DNA of 45,016 nt from assembly GCA_013286145.1 (NCBI GenBank), contig JABDGH010000016.1, positions 1 through 45,016 of the forward strand, written 5' to 3'. A program made the translations under genes and the position numbers. The notes beneath the pieces were generated by a model that saw only the letters and a list, made by a program, of their open reading frames with translations, had not been told where the DNA came from and ran no database searches. Source of the DNA: Verrucomicrobiota bacterium (GTDB taxonomy: Bacteria > Verrucomicrobiota > Verrucomicrobiia > Methylacidiphilales > UBA1321). Below, one piece after another: positions 36,364-43,471 of the stretch; the first letter of the stretch is position 1, and every line of letters starts with the position of its first letter.

Positions 36364-36969
36364 GTGTCCTCGCCGACTTACAAATTGATCGTTGGGTTGG
36401 GCAATCCCGGCCCCGAATATCTTTTTACCCGCCACAACGTCGGTTTTCTTGTGCTCGATTCCTGGGCCGACGAAGAAGGGGAAGCGTTTCGGCATGACCG
36501 CGACCGCTCTTCCCAGCTTGCCTCATTGGCCACGGGAGAACGCCTGGTCAAGCCGATGACGTTCATGAATGAAAGCGGTGTGGCCGTGGCCGCCTGGCTG
36601 GAGTGGTTGAAATTGACCGTCGCCGATCTTCTGGTCGTGGTGGATGACGTGGCGTTGCCGTTGGGTCAGGTGCGGTTGAGACCGGAAGGTTCCTCCGGCG
36701 GACATAACGGATTGAAATCAATCGAAACGCATTTGGGCACGACCGGCTATGCGAGATTGCGGTGCGGGGTGGATGCAGTACCTTCGGGACGGACGTTGGA
36801 GCGCTGGGTGCTTTCACGGTTCCGACCGGACGAGGAAGAGCCTCTCGGGGCGATGATTCAAACCGCCCGGTTGGCGATTGATTGTTGCCAGAGCAAGGGA
36901 ATTGCGGTAGCGATGAATCGGTTCAATGGCCAAAATGCCGTTGATCCAGCAAACGATAAAGAATTGTAA
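36364..36969 (+). CDS. pth: Peptidyl-tRNA hydrolase
   Basis: 201 residues from a GTG start. It releases peptides from peptidyl-tRNA that has dropped off the ribosome. Conserved blocks are VGLGNPGPEYLFTRHNVGF, with catalytic His, KPMTFMNESGVAVA, with Asn, and VVDDVALPLGQVRLRPEGSSGGHNGLKS (in part), with the key Asp and Asn. Only 47 bp separate it from rplY. The C-terminal 30 residues (RLAIDCCQSKG...) are variable. Confidence 0.96.
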   Translation: MSSPTYKLIVGLGNPGPEYLFTRHNVGFLVLDSWADEEGEAFRHDRDRSSQLASLATGERLVKPMTFMNESGVAVAAWLEWLKLTVADLLVVVDDVALPLGQVRLRPEGSSGGHNGLKSIETHLGTTGYARLRCGVDAVPSGRTLERWVLSRFRPDEEEPLGAMIQTARLAIDCCQSKGIAVAMNRFNGQNAVDPANDKEL

Positions 36970-36984
36970 GGAGAATATTAGAAA

Positions 36985-37281
36985 ATGAATAATTACGACG
37001 GCCTGTTTATCCTCAACATCCAAGGCAAGGATGAAGGCCTCAAGGAATCCATCGAAGTCATCGAAAAAGAAATCGAAAGCTTCGGCGGAAAAATCAACGG
37101 AACCCAGAAGATGGATCACAAACGCTTTGAACGCATGTCGGGTGATATCGACGGCGGCTTTTACGTCAACGTCCAGTTCACCATCGCGCCCGATAAACTC
37201 GAGCCGTTGCGCGCCAAGCTGGCCCTGAACGAAAAAGTCTATCGCCAGTTCTATCTCAAGCAGGAGGCGGTCGCCGCCTAG
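36985..37281 (+). CDS. rpsF: 30S ribosomal protein S6
   Basis: 98 residues with an AAGGAG ribosome-binding site. The S6 fold begins YDGLFILNIQGKDEGLKESIEVIEKEI (in part), and the motif FGGKINGTQKMDHKRF with YVNVQFTIAPDKLEPLRAKL is typical. It binds 16S rRNA together with S18. It is followed by ssb after 15 bp. rpsR and rplI, which commonly follow rpsF-ssb, are not found in this window. Confidence 0.95.
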   Translation: MNNYDGLFILNIQGKDEGLKESIEVIEKEIESFGGKINGTQKMDHKRFERMSGDIDGGFYVNVQFTIAPDKLEPLRAKLALNEKVYRQFYLKQEAVAA

Positions 37282-37296
37282 GCAACCGAAATCTCC

Positions 37297-37776
37297 ATGG
37301 CCAGTCTCAATAAAGTTCTCCTGATGGGGAACCTGACCCGCGACCCCGAAGTGCGCTACACGCCGAAGGGCACCGCCGTGGGGGATCTGTCCATAGCGAT
37401 TAACGATAGTTACAAAACCCAGGACGGAACGGTCAAGGAGACGGTCACCTACGTCGATATCGAGGTCTGGGGGCGTCAGGCGGAGACTTGCAAACAGTAT
37501 CTGACCAAGGGCCGCCCCATCTTCGTCGAGGGCCAGCTTAGGCTCGACCAGTGGGAGACGCCCCAGGGTGAAAAGAAGCGTCTTCTCCGTGTTCGCGCCG
37601 ACCGTGTGCAATTTTTGGGATCGGCTCCGGGGCGCAGCGGCGGCAATTATAGCGGGGGCGGGGAACAACGCTCGGCAGGCGCAGCTTCCGGCGAAACCGC
37701 GCCACCGGCCCGGCAGACCTCGACAGTTTCCGAGGATAAACCGCCCTTGGCCGATGAAGATGATATTCCATTTTAA
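37297..37776 (+). CDS. ssb: Single-stranded DNA-binding protein
   Basis: 159 residues. The OB fold covers residues 1-108, with NKVLLMGNLTRDPEVRYTPKGTAV, YVDIEVWGRQAETCKQYLTKG (in part) and FVEGQLRLDQWETPQG. A Gly/Pro-rich linker follows, and the acidic tip ends DDIPF, which recruits replication and repair proteins. The tip is complete, so the protein should be functional. It lies directly downstream of rpsF, as in many bacteria. Confidence 0.96.
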   Translation: MASLNKVLLMGNLTRDPEVRYTPKGTAVGDLSIAINDSYKTQDGTVKETVTYVDIEVWGRQAETCKQYLTKGRPIFVEGQLRLDQWETPQGEKKRLLRVRADRVQFLGSAPGRSGGNYSGGGEQRSAGAASGETAPPARQTSTVSEDKPPLADEDDIPF

Positions 37777-37811
37777 CGTCCGATTTATTTAGGTAATACC
37801 GAGTTATAATT

Positions 37812-38177
37812 ATGGCTGCCGAACCCGAATTCGATTGGTCTCAAGCCGCTTCCTTGTTGGGCGATGATCCCCAGGACGTACCGGAGGAAATGGCGGAAAT
37901 TGTCCGGGAATTGGTTGAGACCACCGCGTTGCGCCTTGAGGAATTGAAGAACAAAAATTTCGAGACTGACCGCAAGGCGATTGGTGGCCTCGCCCACCAA
38001 CTTCGAGGCAGCCTGCTTAACTTCGGTTTTACCGGGGTCGGCACCGTTCTTTTCCGAATCGAAAAGACAGAATACACGCTGGAAGAATATCACGCGATGC
38101 TGGCCGAGACCGAGGTTCTCTTTACCGACTCCGTAAAAATACTGGCACAGCGTTATCCCACTCTCCGTATTTCTTAG
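37812..38177 (+). CDS. Histidine-containing phosphotransfer (Hpt) domain protein
   Basis: 121 residues. The helical bundle begins at about residue 20, and the phosphorylation site is in IGGLAHQLRGSLLNFGF, with the usual His (HxLKGS) in a slightly altered form (Arg for Lys, Leu for the second Ser). Hpt domains relay phosphate between a hybrid kinase and a response regulator. The gene follows ssb by 35 bp, with TATAAT ending just before the ATG. No kinase or response regulator lies nearby, so its partner is unknown. Confidence 0.78.
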   Translation: MAAEPEFDWSQAASLLGDDPQDVPEEMAEIVRELVETTALRLEELKNKNFETDRKAIGGLAHQLRGSLLNFGFTGVGTVLFRIEKTEYTLEEYHAMLAETEVLFTDSVKILAQRYPTLRIS

Positions 38178-38186
38178 CGTGAGGAT

Positions 38187-38204
38187 GTGCCCGTCCCCTT
38201 TTCC
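38187..38204. repeat. Half copy of the family 1 repeat (copy E)
   Basis: GTGCCCGTCCCCTTTTCC matches the right arm of copies B and C (CGTGCCTGTCCC...TTTT) with one change. No left arm is found. It lies between the Hpt gene and the small zinc-ribbon gene, and with copy C (38525) it brackets that gene. Confidence 0.5.
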
Positions 38205-38213
38205 TTCTCACAC

Positions 38214-38471
38214 TTAGGTCTTAAATACTTTGCTGCAATGAGGGCAGCGTCGAAACTGATCAGCTAGAAACCAACCGGTCACTGCTCCAAGAGCACCTCC
38301 TGGAACTGTTCCAGCAATTCCACCAATGGGACCGCCGACAATACCTACTTCGGCGCCAAAAATTGCACCGGCTGTGCCGCAAACGGCGGCCGCAACACCG
38401 CGTGTGACTAAACTTTCAGGATTGTTGTTATCGAATTCCTTACGGCATCCAGGGCATTTGAGTTCAGCCAT
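38214..38471 (-). CDS. Small protein: zinc ribbon split by a glycine zipper
   Basis: 85 residues. Two Cys-x-x-Cys knuckles lie at the ends (CPGC at residues 6-9 and CPHC at about 76-79) and would bind one zinc ion. Between them is a Gly/Ala-rich hydrophobic segment (residues 25-70) with glycine-zipper spacing, as in membrane-inserting glycine-zipper proteins. Both knuckles would then sit on the same face of a membrane hairpin. No named family is recognised. It lies beside the DUF4393-like gene and between family 1 repeats. Confidence 0.65.
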   Translation of the reverse strand: MAELKCPGCRKEFDNNNPESLVTRGVAAAVCGTAGAIFGAEVGIVGGPIGGIAGTVPGGALGAVTGWFLADQFRRCPHCSKVFKT

Positions 38472-38524
38472 GAATTAATTTCTAGAATCTAAATTAAATA
38501 AAATCAATTACCAAAAGGGCAGAA

Positions 38525-38602
38525 CGAAAAAGGGACAGGTACGCCGCAGCCTTGAATTTCGCCCCTGATCTGTAATCCGGTTTCCGTGCCTGTTCCCTTT
38601 TT
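38525..38602. repeat. Palindromic repeat, family 1 (copy C, full length)
   Basis: GAAAAAGGGACAGGTACG and CGTGCCTGTTCCCTTTTTC pair with two mismatches or bulges. The inner core GCAGCCTTGAATTTCGCC (38546-38563) is identical to that of copy B. It fills the gap between the small zinc-ribbon gene and the DUF4393-like gene. Confidence 0.85.
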
Positions 38603-38621
38603 CCCCCTTCAGCCAAAGGAG

Positions 38622-39443
38622 TTAACCATATGTTGTTTGCCCATAACTAACCTGATACGGAGTGACTTCAAAGGGAAACGATAGCGCATCCAACAGATCA
38701 GGTTCGTAGGCAGCAAGACCTTTGTCTCCAATTCCTATTCCCCATAAAAACAAATCAATTCCTAACGGCGTAGGATAAAAATAGCGAAAACTCTTAACCT
38801 CTTTCAAGGAACCTTGCTGAAAAGTGGTCACATCTGAATAAGAAACCTTGGGATGAGGCACTAATTCTCTTTCCCCTTTAAATGACAAGCCCTTCTGCTC
38901 AAGCCCGATAAACGCATGATGCGAGATGATGTCTGGCTGCTCCTTACGATTAAAATCCATGGCCTTTAGATAATCCTCCTCTCTGAGAATTACGGTTGCG
39001 TCTCCCCGCAGGATATGTTTTCTGGCTTTCTGAAAAGCCTTCTCAGGTATGCGAAGAATGCAACTATACATAATTGCGTGAGTTCGTATTTGGTATGTCG
39101 AAAGTGATTCGATCATAGCTAGATAGGACACGGCTCGATCATCCCTCGGAATCTCAGTGCAGGCGGAAGCCCAAACGCCACCTAAGTAAGAAACCTGAAT
39201 GACATCTTCGCAGACACATGCCTGCTGGAGAAGTGGCACCAGAACTCGCGATGGTATTTTTCCCTGAGTCTTACCTAGAGCCTTCATTTTTGCTTTTGTG
39301 GCATCTAATACCCGCTTTAAATTACGGGCAGCCGAATCAGAAATTTTCGCCAACTGCTTGCCGGTTGATTTTGCAGGAGGACCGAGTACATCGTATGCCA
39401 GCTTAGCTCCCACTGCGCCAAGGGGGATAAGTTCGTAGGGCAT
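38622..39443 (-). CDS. DUF4393 (Abi-alpha)-like protein, possible defence gene
   Basis: 273 residues. The N-terminal third is helical and amphipathic. The segment GKIPSRVLVPLLQQACVCEDVIQVSYLGGVWASA (in part), followed by a run on ageing through a Leu-rich helix, matches the DUF4393/Abi-alpha pattern. In that pattern a KIP-R-ALPLL element precedes an acidic E-D-x-x-L-x-x-x-W-A-N-L-L-A-S-like helix. Abi-alpha proteins have been linked to abortive phage infection. The rest is unassigned and lacks catalytic motifs. Family membership is by pattern only. It sits among repeats, apart from operons, with a Phd/PIN module just beyond, which suits a small defence-type patch. Confidence 0.5.
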   Translation of the reverse strand: MPYELIPLGAVGAKLAYDVLGPPAKSTGKQLAKISDSAARNLKRVLDATKAKMKALGKTQGKIPSRVLVPLLQQACVCEDVIQVSYLGGVWASACTEIPRDDRAVSYLAMIESLSTYQIRTHAIMYSCILRIPEKAFQKARKHILRGDATVILREEDYLKAMDFNRKEQPDIISHHAFIGLEQKGLSFKGERELVPHPKVSYSDVTTFQQGSLKEVKSFRYFYPTPLGIDLFLWGIGIGDKGLAAYEPDLLDALSFPFEVTPYQVSYGQTTYG

Positions 39444-39547
39444 TTGGGAATACTAAATCTAACCCCATAAGTGTCACGCACGAAGCCAGGCGCGGCAAGT
39501 CAAGCAACGCATTCGAGAAAAAGGTGACGGCTACCTCGGTGGTCGTT

Positions 39548-39565
39548 TGACCGCCGGAAAGGGCG
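39548..39565. repeat. Short hairpin in the gap before the toxin-antitoxin module
   Basis: GGTGGTC and GACCGCC pair with one mismatch around GTTT, within a GGCTACC-flanked stretch (39533-39572). It resembles the short intergenic hairpins elsewhere in the window but is not a clear member of any family. Confidence 0.35.
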
Positions 39566-39613
39566 GCTACCGTATTTCCTAAAATGGCATAGTACCTACG
39601 GAACAAAGACAAG

Positions 39614-39648
39614 TTGACGAATCCAAGTATTCGCTACATATTTGTAGC
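39614..39648 (+). promoter_or_regulatory. Promoter and probable operator of the toxin-antitoxin pair
   Basis: TTGACG (39614-39619) and CATATT (39637-39642) are spaced by 17 bp. GCTACA (39633-39638) and TGTAGC (39643-39648) form a perfect 6-bp inverted repeat over the -10 box, just ahead of the antitoxin ATG. Phd/YefM antitoxins bind palindromes with a TGTACA-type core, so this is the likely autoregulation site. Confidence 0.6.
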
Positions 39649-39651
39649 ACA

Positions 39652-39900
39652 ATGAAAACGGCGACTGTTCGCGAACTCCGCAACCAATATCGCAGCGTCC
39701 TGGGATGGGTGGAGGCGGGAGAAGAGGTGACCATCAGCAGGCGCGGGAGGGTCATCGCACGCCTCGTGCCTGAAAAGCCCAAGTCGCGCCAGGTCGATTG
39801 GACGCAAAGCGCGGCCTTGCAGATGAAGCGAAAAGCTCTGCCTGTTCTAACCGCCCGGCAATCGAAGTCGCTTCTCGCCGAGAGCCAGGGAAGTTTCTAA
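39652..39900 (+). CDS. Phd/YefM-family antitoxin
   Basis: 82 residues. The N-terminal part, MKTATVRELRNQYRSVLGWVEAGEEVTISRRGRVIARLVP (shown in part), has the Phd/YefM fold with the EEV-x-I-x-R-x-G strand and the RLVP end. The C-terminal 35 residues are charged and would wrap around the toxin. A palindrome overlapping the promoter supports self-regulation. The PIN-domain gene follows after 3 bp. It would normally be degraded in stress, freeing the toxin. Confidence 0.87.
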   Translation: MKTATVRELRNQYRSVLGWVEAGEEVTISRRGRVIARLVPEKPKSRQVDWTQSAALQMKRKALPVLTARQSKSLLAESQGSF

Positions 39901-39903
39901 GCC

Positions 39904-40341
39904 GTGAAACCGGTCTGTTGCGATACGAGCTTCCTTTTTGCGCTTTACGGAAGCGATCTCCATACCGCCAAGGCCCTGGCCTATGTCCGGAAGCTGACTC
40001 AGCCCCTGACTCTTTCCATCCTCAACGAATTTGAATTGGAGAATGCCCTGCGTTTCGCGGGCTGGCGCAAACTTTTTCCCGCAGCGCAGATTGCCCGCTT
40101 TCAGGCTGCTTTTGAGTTGGATCGGAAATCGGGGCGTTTGGTCGTGGTTCCATGCAACCTGGCACGGGTATTTAACGAAGCCCGGCGGATTTCGAGTGCC
40201 TACACGCTTGCGGGAGGTCATCGTTCCTTCGACATCCTGCATGTGGCTGCCGCGTTGGAGTGCGGAGCCGGGGAATTTCTCTCCTTCGATGCGAATCAAC
40301 GAAAGCTGGCTCAAGGCGAGGGGCTGAAGGTGAATCCTTGA
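39904..40341 (+). CDS. PIN-domain ribonuclease toxin (VapC-type)
   Basis: 145 residues from a GTG start. The metal-binding acids of a PIN nuclease are in place: Asp7 (CCDTSFLF), Glu42 (LNEFELENA), Asp110 (SFDILHVAAAL) and Asp129 (FLSFDANQRKLA). Such toxins cut RNA, often tRNA or rRNA. Its partner is the Phd-type antitoxin just upstream, a common pairing. All active-site residues are intact, so the module is probably functional. Confidence 0.87.
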   Translation: MKPVCCDTSFLFALYGSDLHTAKALAYVRKLTQPLTLSILNEFELENALRFAGWRKLFPAAQIARFQAAFELDRKSGRLVVVPCNLARVFNEARRISSAYTLAGGHRSFDILHVAAALECGAGEFLSFDANQRKLAQGEGLKVNP

Positions 40342-40461
40342 ATACCTGTTCCAAGGAAAAAAACTCCAATTTTCACAACAATAAGGGATATTGAAATTAG
40401 GGAGGGTGGAATCTGATTGCAAATCGATCTCAACGGGGAAACATCTTTAAAGTTACTCCCT

Positions 40462-42618
40462 ATGTCGCAATCAAAAGTCGCCGCACACAAATACCAGGAC
40501 GCAACCCAGCCAATCGAAGAGCGTGTGGAGGATTTGCTCTCCCGCATGACGCTTCAGGAAAAAGCGGATCAGCTTTGCCAGTCGTGGGTAACGGATTTCA
40601 ACCCCAATAATCCGCAATCGGCCAACGCCCAAAGGATTCAGCCGACCTATGGGTCTTACGTTTACTTCATAGATGTCCCGGCACGGAACGGGGTTCAAAA
40701 AATTGCGATGGAACAATCGCGTCTGGGCATTCCTGCGCTATTTGGCTCGGACGTAATCCACGGATGTTTTCTGACGTTTCCCATCCCGCTGGCCCAGGCC
40801 TGTGCGTGGGATCCTGAACTCGTGCGTCGCTCCTGCAGCTTTGCCGCCTCGGAAGCGCGCCGCTCGGGCACCGACTGGATTTTTTCGCCCATGATTGACG
40901 TGACCTTTGATCCTCGATGGGGCCGCATCTCCGAAGGCTACGGTGAATCCCCGTACGGCGTCTCGGTTTTCGCGGAGGCAGCGGTGAAAGGCTACCAGGG
41001 AGAGACGCTCGATTCCTCCGATACGGCTGCCTGTACGCTCAAACATTTCGTGGCTTACGGAGCTTCCGAGGGTGGCCGCGATTATTCCTACACCGATGTT
41101 TCCCCGGTTCGTCTCTGGGAGATGTATCTGCCGCCTTATGAAGCGGGGGTGAAGGCCGGGGCCGCCGCCATCATGAGTTCCTTCAATGACTTGAATGGCG
41201 TGCCCGTTACGGCGAACCACTACCTGCTCACCGAGGTGCTGCGTGATCTCTGGGGATTCAAAGGCCCGGTGCTGACCGATTGGGATTCGATCGGGCAACT
41301 CGTCCATCAGGGATTTGCCACGGACGCACGGGACGGGCTCAAATTTTCGATCAATGCCGGAATCGACATCGACATGGTCACTTACGCCGCCACGAACCAT
41401 CTTGCGCATTGGGTGCAGACGGGTGAGGTATCCCAGGAACGAGTGGATGAATCCGTCAGGAGAATCCTTCATCTGAAGTTTGCCCTCGGGGTTTTTGAGC
41501 ATCCTTATGTGAAGGAGAACGATAAAATTTCTCCCGAGCGGCGTAACGAAGGTGAAAAACTCGCGGAGGATTTGGCTGAGCAGTCGATGGTCCTACTCAA
41601 AAATGCGGACAATGTGCTGCCGATTTCCCCGCAAACGAAACGGATCGCCCTGATCGGCCCGCTGTTGGCAGACAAGTCGGAAGTGCTGGGATCGTGGCGT
41701 TATGCTGCGGAGGTGGCTCAAACCATTTCCATTGAGCAAGGTTTGCGCGAAGCATTGCCCGCCAACGTCAGTTTGAAGACAGAATGCGGCTGTGATTTTG
41801 ACGACGACAAACGCGATGGATTTGCCGCCGCAGTGGAATTGGCCAGACAATCCGACGTGGTCATCCTGTGCGTTGGCGAAAAGGCAACCATGAGTGGCGA
41901 AAATACCTCCCGCAGTTCGCTGCGCCTGCCCGGCGTCCAGGAAGAACTTGCGCTGGCTCTCGCCGAAACCGGAAAACCGGTGGTGCTGGTGATCTCTTCC
42001 GGACGTCCGGTGGAGTTGCAGCGTCTGGAACCAAAAATGCAGGCCATGCTTTCCATCTGGCAACCCGGCACCAAAACCGGCTCTGCCGTGGCCCGGATTT
42101 TATTTGGACAGTGCAATCCTTCGGGCCGTCTTGCCGTGACATGGCCGCGCAGCAGCGGTCAGATACCCCTCTTTCATAACATGCACCTGCGCGCCCGGGG
42201 TGATGGTGATCAAGGTGCGTACAAGGACATATCGACCACGCCGCAATACGAATTTGGATACGGCCTCTCTTATACGACATTCACGTACAGCCCCATCGTG
42301 TTGAAATTCACCACCGTCAAACCCGGTGGCGAGCTGATGGCCGAAGTCACCGTCACCAATACGGGTAAAGTGGCGGGAAGCGAAACCGCATTCTGGTTCA
42401 TTAACGATCCCGTCGCCTCCATCACCCAGCCTATCAAACAGCTCAAGCACTTTGAGAAAGCGGCCATCCCCGCCGGGGCGAGCCGCGTATTCAAGTTTGC
42501 CATCAAACCCGAACGCGACCTGACCTTTCGCAATGGCCAGGGGGACTCGATCCTGGAACCTGGAATCTTCAACCTGATGGTTGGCGGACAAAAAGTTTCT
42601 TTCAGCGTTGAAAAATAG
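40462..42618 (+). CDS. Beta-glucosidase, glycoside hydrolase family 3
   Basis: 718 residues from the ATG at 40462; an upstream TTG at 40417 with a GGAGGG site 10 bp before it would add 15 residues. It splits beta-linked glucosides, xylosides or similar oligosaccharides. The N-terminal domain has KHFVAYGASEGGRDY and the nucleophile Asp273 in GPVLTDWDS. The middle (alpha/beta) domain has GENTSRSSLRLPGVQEEL, where the acid/base Glu is likely. A fibronectin-III-like domain ends the protein (VTVTNTGKVAGSETAFWFI). No signal peptide is evident, so it may act inside the cell or be exported by an unseen route. A short family 1 repeat follows it. Confidence 0.92.
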   Translation: MSQSKVAAHKYQDATQPIEERVEDLLSRMTLQEKADQLCQSWVTDFNPNNPQSANAQRIQPTYGSYVYFIDVPARNGVQKIAMEQSRLGIPALFGSDVIHGCFLTFPIPLAQACAWDPELVRRSCSFAASEARRSGTDWIFSPMIDVTFDPRWGRISEGYGESPYGVSVFAEAAVKGYQGETLDSSDTAACTLKHFVAYGASEGGRDYSYTDVSPVRLWEMYLPPYEAGVKAGAAAIMSSFNDLNGVPVTANHYLLTEVLRDLWGFKGPVLTDWDSIGQLVHQGFATDARDGLKFSINAGIDIDMVTYAATNHLAHWVQTGEVSQERVDESVRRILHLKFALGVFEHPYVKENDKISPERRNEGEKLAEDLAEQSMVLLKNADNVLPISPQTKRIALIGPLLADKSEVLGSWRYAAEVAQTISIEQGLREALPANVSLKTECGCDFDDDKRDGFAAAVELARQSDVVILCVGEKATMSGENTSRSSLRLPGVQEELALALAETGKPVVLVISSGRPVELQRLEPKMQAMLSIWQPGTKTGSAVARILFGQCNPSGRLAVTWPRSSGQIPLFHNMHLRARGDGDQGAYKDISTTPQYEFGYGLSYTTFTYSPIVLKFTTVKPGGELMAEVTVTNTGKVAGSETAFWFINDPVASITQPIKQLKHFEKAAIPAGASRVFKFAIKPERDLTFRNGQGDSILEPGIFNLMVGGQKVSFSVEK

Positions 42619-42621
42619 AGT

Positions 42622-42679
42622 GAGAAAAAAGGGCCAGGTACAATTAACGCTACCGAAAATGTTCCTGTCCTTTTTCCTC
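42622..42679. repeat. Palindromic repeat, family 1 (copy D, short)
   Basis: GAAAAAAGGGCCAGGTAC and GTTCCTGTCCTTTTTCC form an imperfect stem around about 22 nt. The central core of copies B and C is absent. It lies just after the GH3 stop codon and before the end of the convergent hemolysin III gene, so it may also act as a terminator for both. Confidence 0.7.
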
Positions 42680-42724
42680 CTTTTCCCAGCTTAATAAAAC
42701 CACCGAGTAGCGAAGCGAAGAAAC

Positions 42725-43381
42725 CTAAATCGCATACCAAAGGATGGCGAAAAAATGGCAGGTGGTGCCAGCGATGGTAAAGAGGTGCCAGATGAAATGA
42801 CTGTACCTTGCCTTGGCGACATAAAAAATCACGCCGACCGTATAGGCAAGGCCACCAGCGACCAGCCAGAGCATGCCGTTGAACGGCAAGTGCTGGTAGA
42901 GGGGGCGAATAACCAGCACGACCATCCAGCCCATCCCCAGATAGAGGGCGAGTGAAAGTTTTGAATGACGTAGCTTGGGTATAAGTTTGGTTGTGATTCC
43001 AATCAAAGCTACACCCCAGATCAATCCTAGAAGCGTCCAACCCAGGGTACCCCGCAGGACTCCCAGTGCAAAAGGCGTATAGGTACCGGCAATCAAAAGA
43101 AAAATGGCGATATGGTCAAAAATAAGAAAAACCCGTTTCGCCCGATTTTTTGGCAGGAAATGGTATATCATGGAGCTCAGGTAAAGCAAAACCATGGATG
43201 CGGCAAAAATGGAAACGCCCACAACAGTCAGGACGTCACCTTTATTAGTCGCTACTAAAATAAGAAACGGAGATGCTGCCAGCGCCGCGATCAAGCCGAG
43301 GCCATGACTGATGCTATTAGCAATCTCTTCACCCAACGACTGCGATTTATCAGCCATACGGGCTGCGTCGAATTCTTGCAT
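42725..43381 (-). CDS. Hemolysin III / PAQR-family membrane protein
   Basis: 218 residues from the ATG at 43381; a TTG at 43396 would add five. It has seven predicted membrane segments, as in the HlyIII/PAQR family. Conserved features are EEIANSISHGLG at the start, SSMIYHFLP, FDHIAIFLLIAGTYTPFAL, and AKARYSHFIWHLFTIAGTTCHF at the end. The three His residues and the Asp of the family's zinc site are present. The name hemolysin is historical; the real role may be membrane-lipid homeostasis. Confidence 0.92.
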   Translation of the reverse strand: MQEFDAARMADKSQSLGEEIANSISHGLGLIAALAASPFLILVATNKGDVLTVVGVSIFAASMVLLYLSSMIYHFLPKNRAKRVFLIFDHIAIFLLIAGTYTPFALGVLRGTLGWTLLGLIWGVALIGITTKLIPKLRHSKLSLALYLGMGWMVVLVIRPLYQHLPFNGMLWLVAGGLAYTVGVIFYVAKARYSHFIWHLFTIAGTTCHFFAILWYAI

Positions 43382-43471
43382 GATCTGGTAATTCAATCTT
43401 TTCCCGGCTCAAATAAACGAAGCTATTTTACTTTTGTGGTGTCACCGAATTAGACCGCCCCGCATCTCTGT

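Noticed and set aside
36814-37668. Minus-strand frame of 284 codons
   Set aside because: It runs antisense across pth, rpsF and ssb, three certain genes, so it cannot be a real gene.
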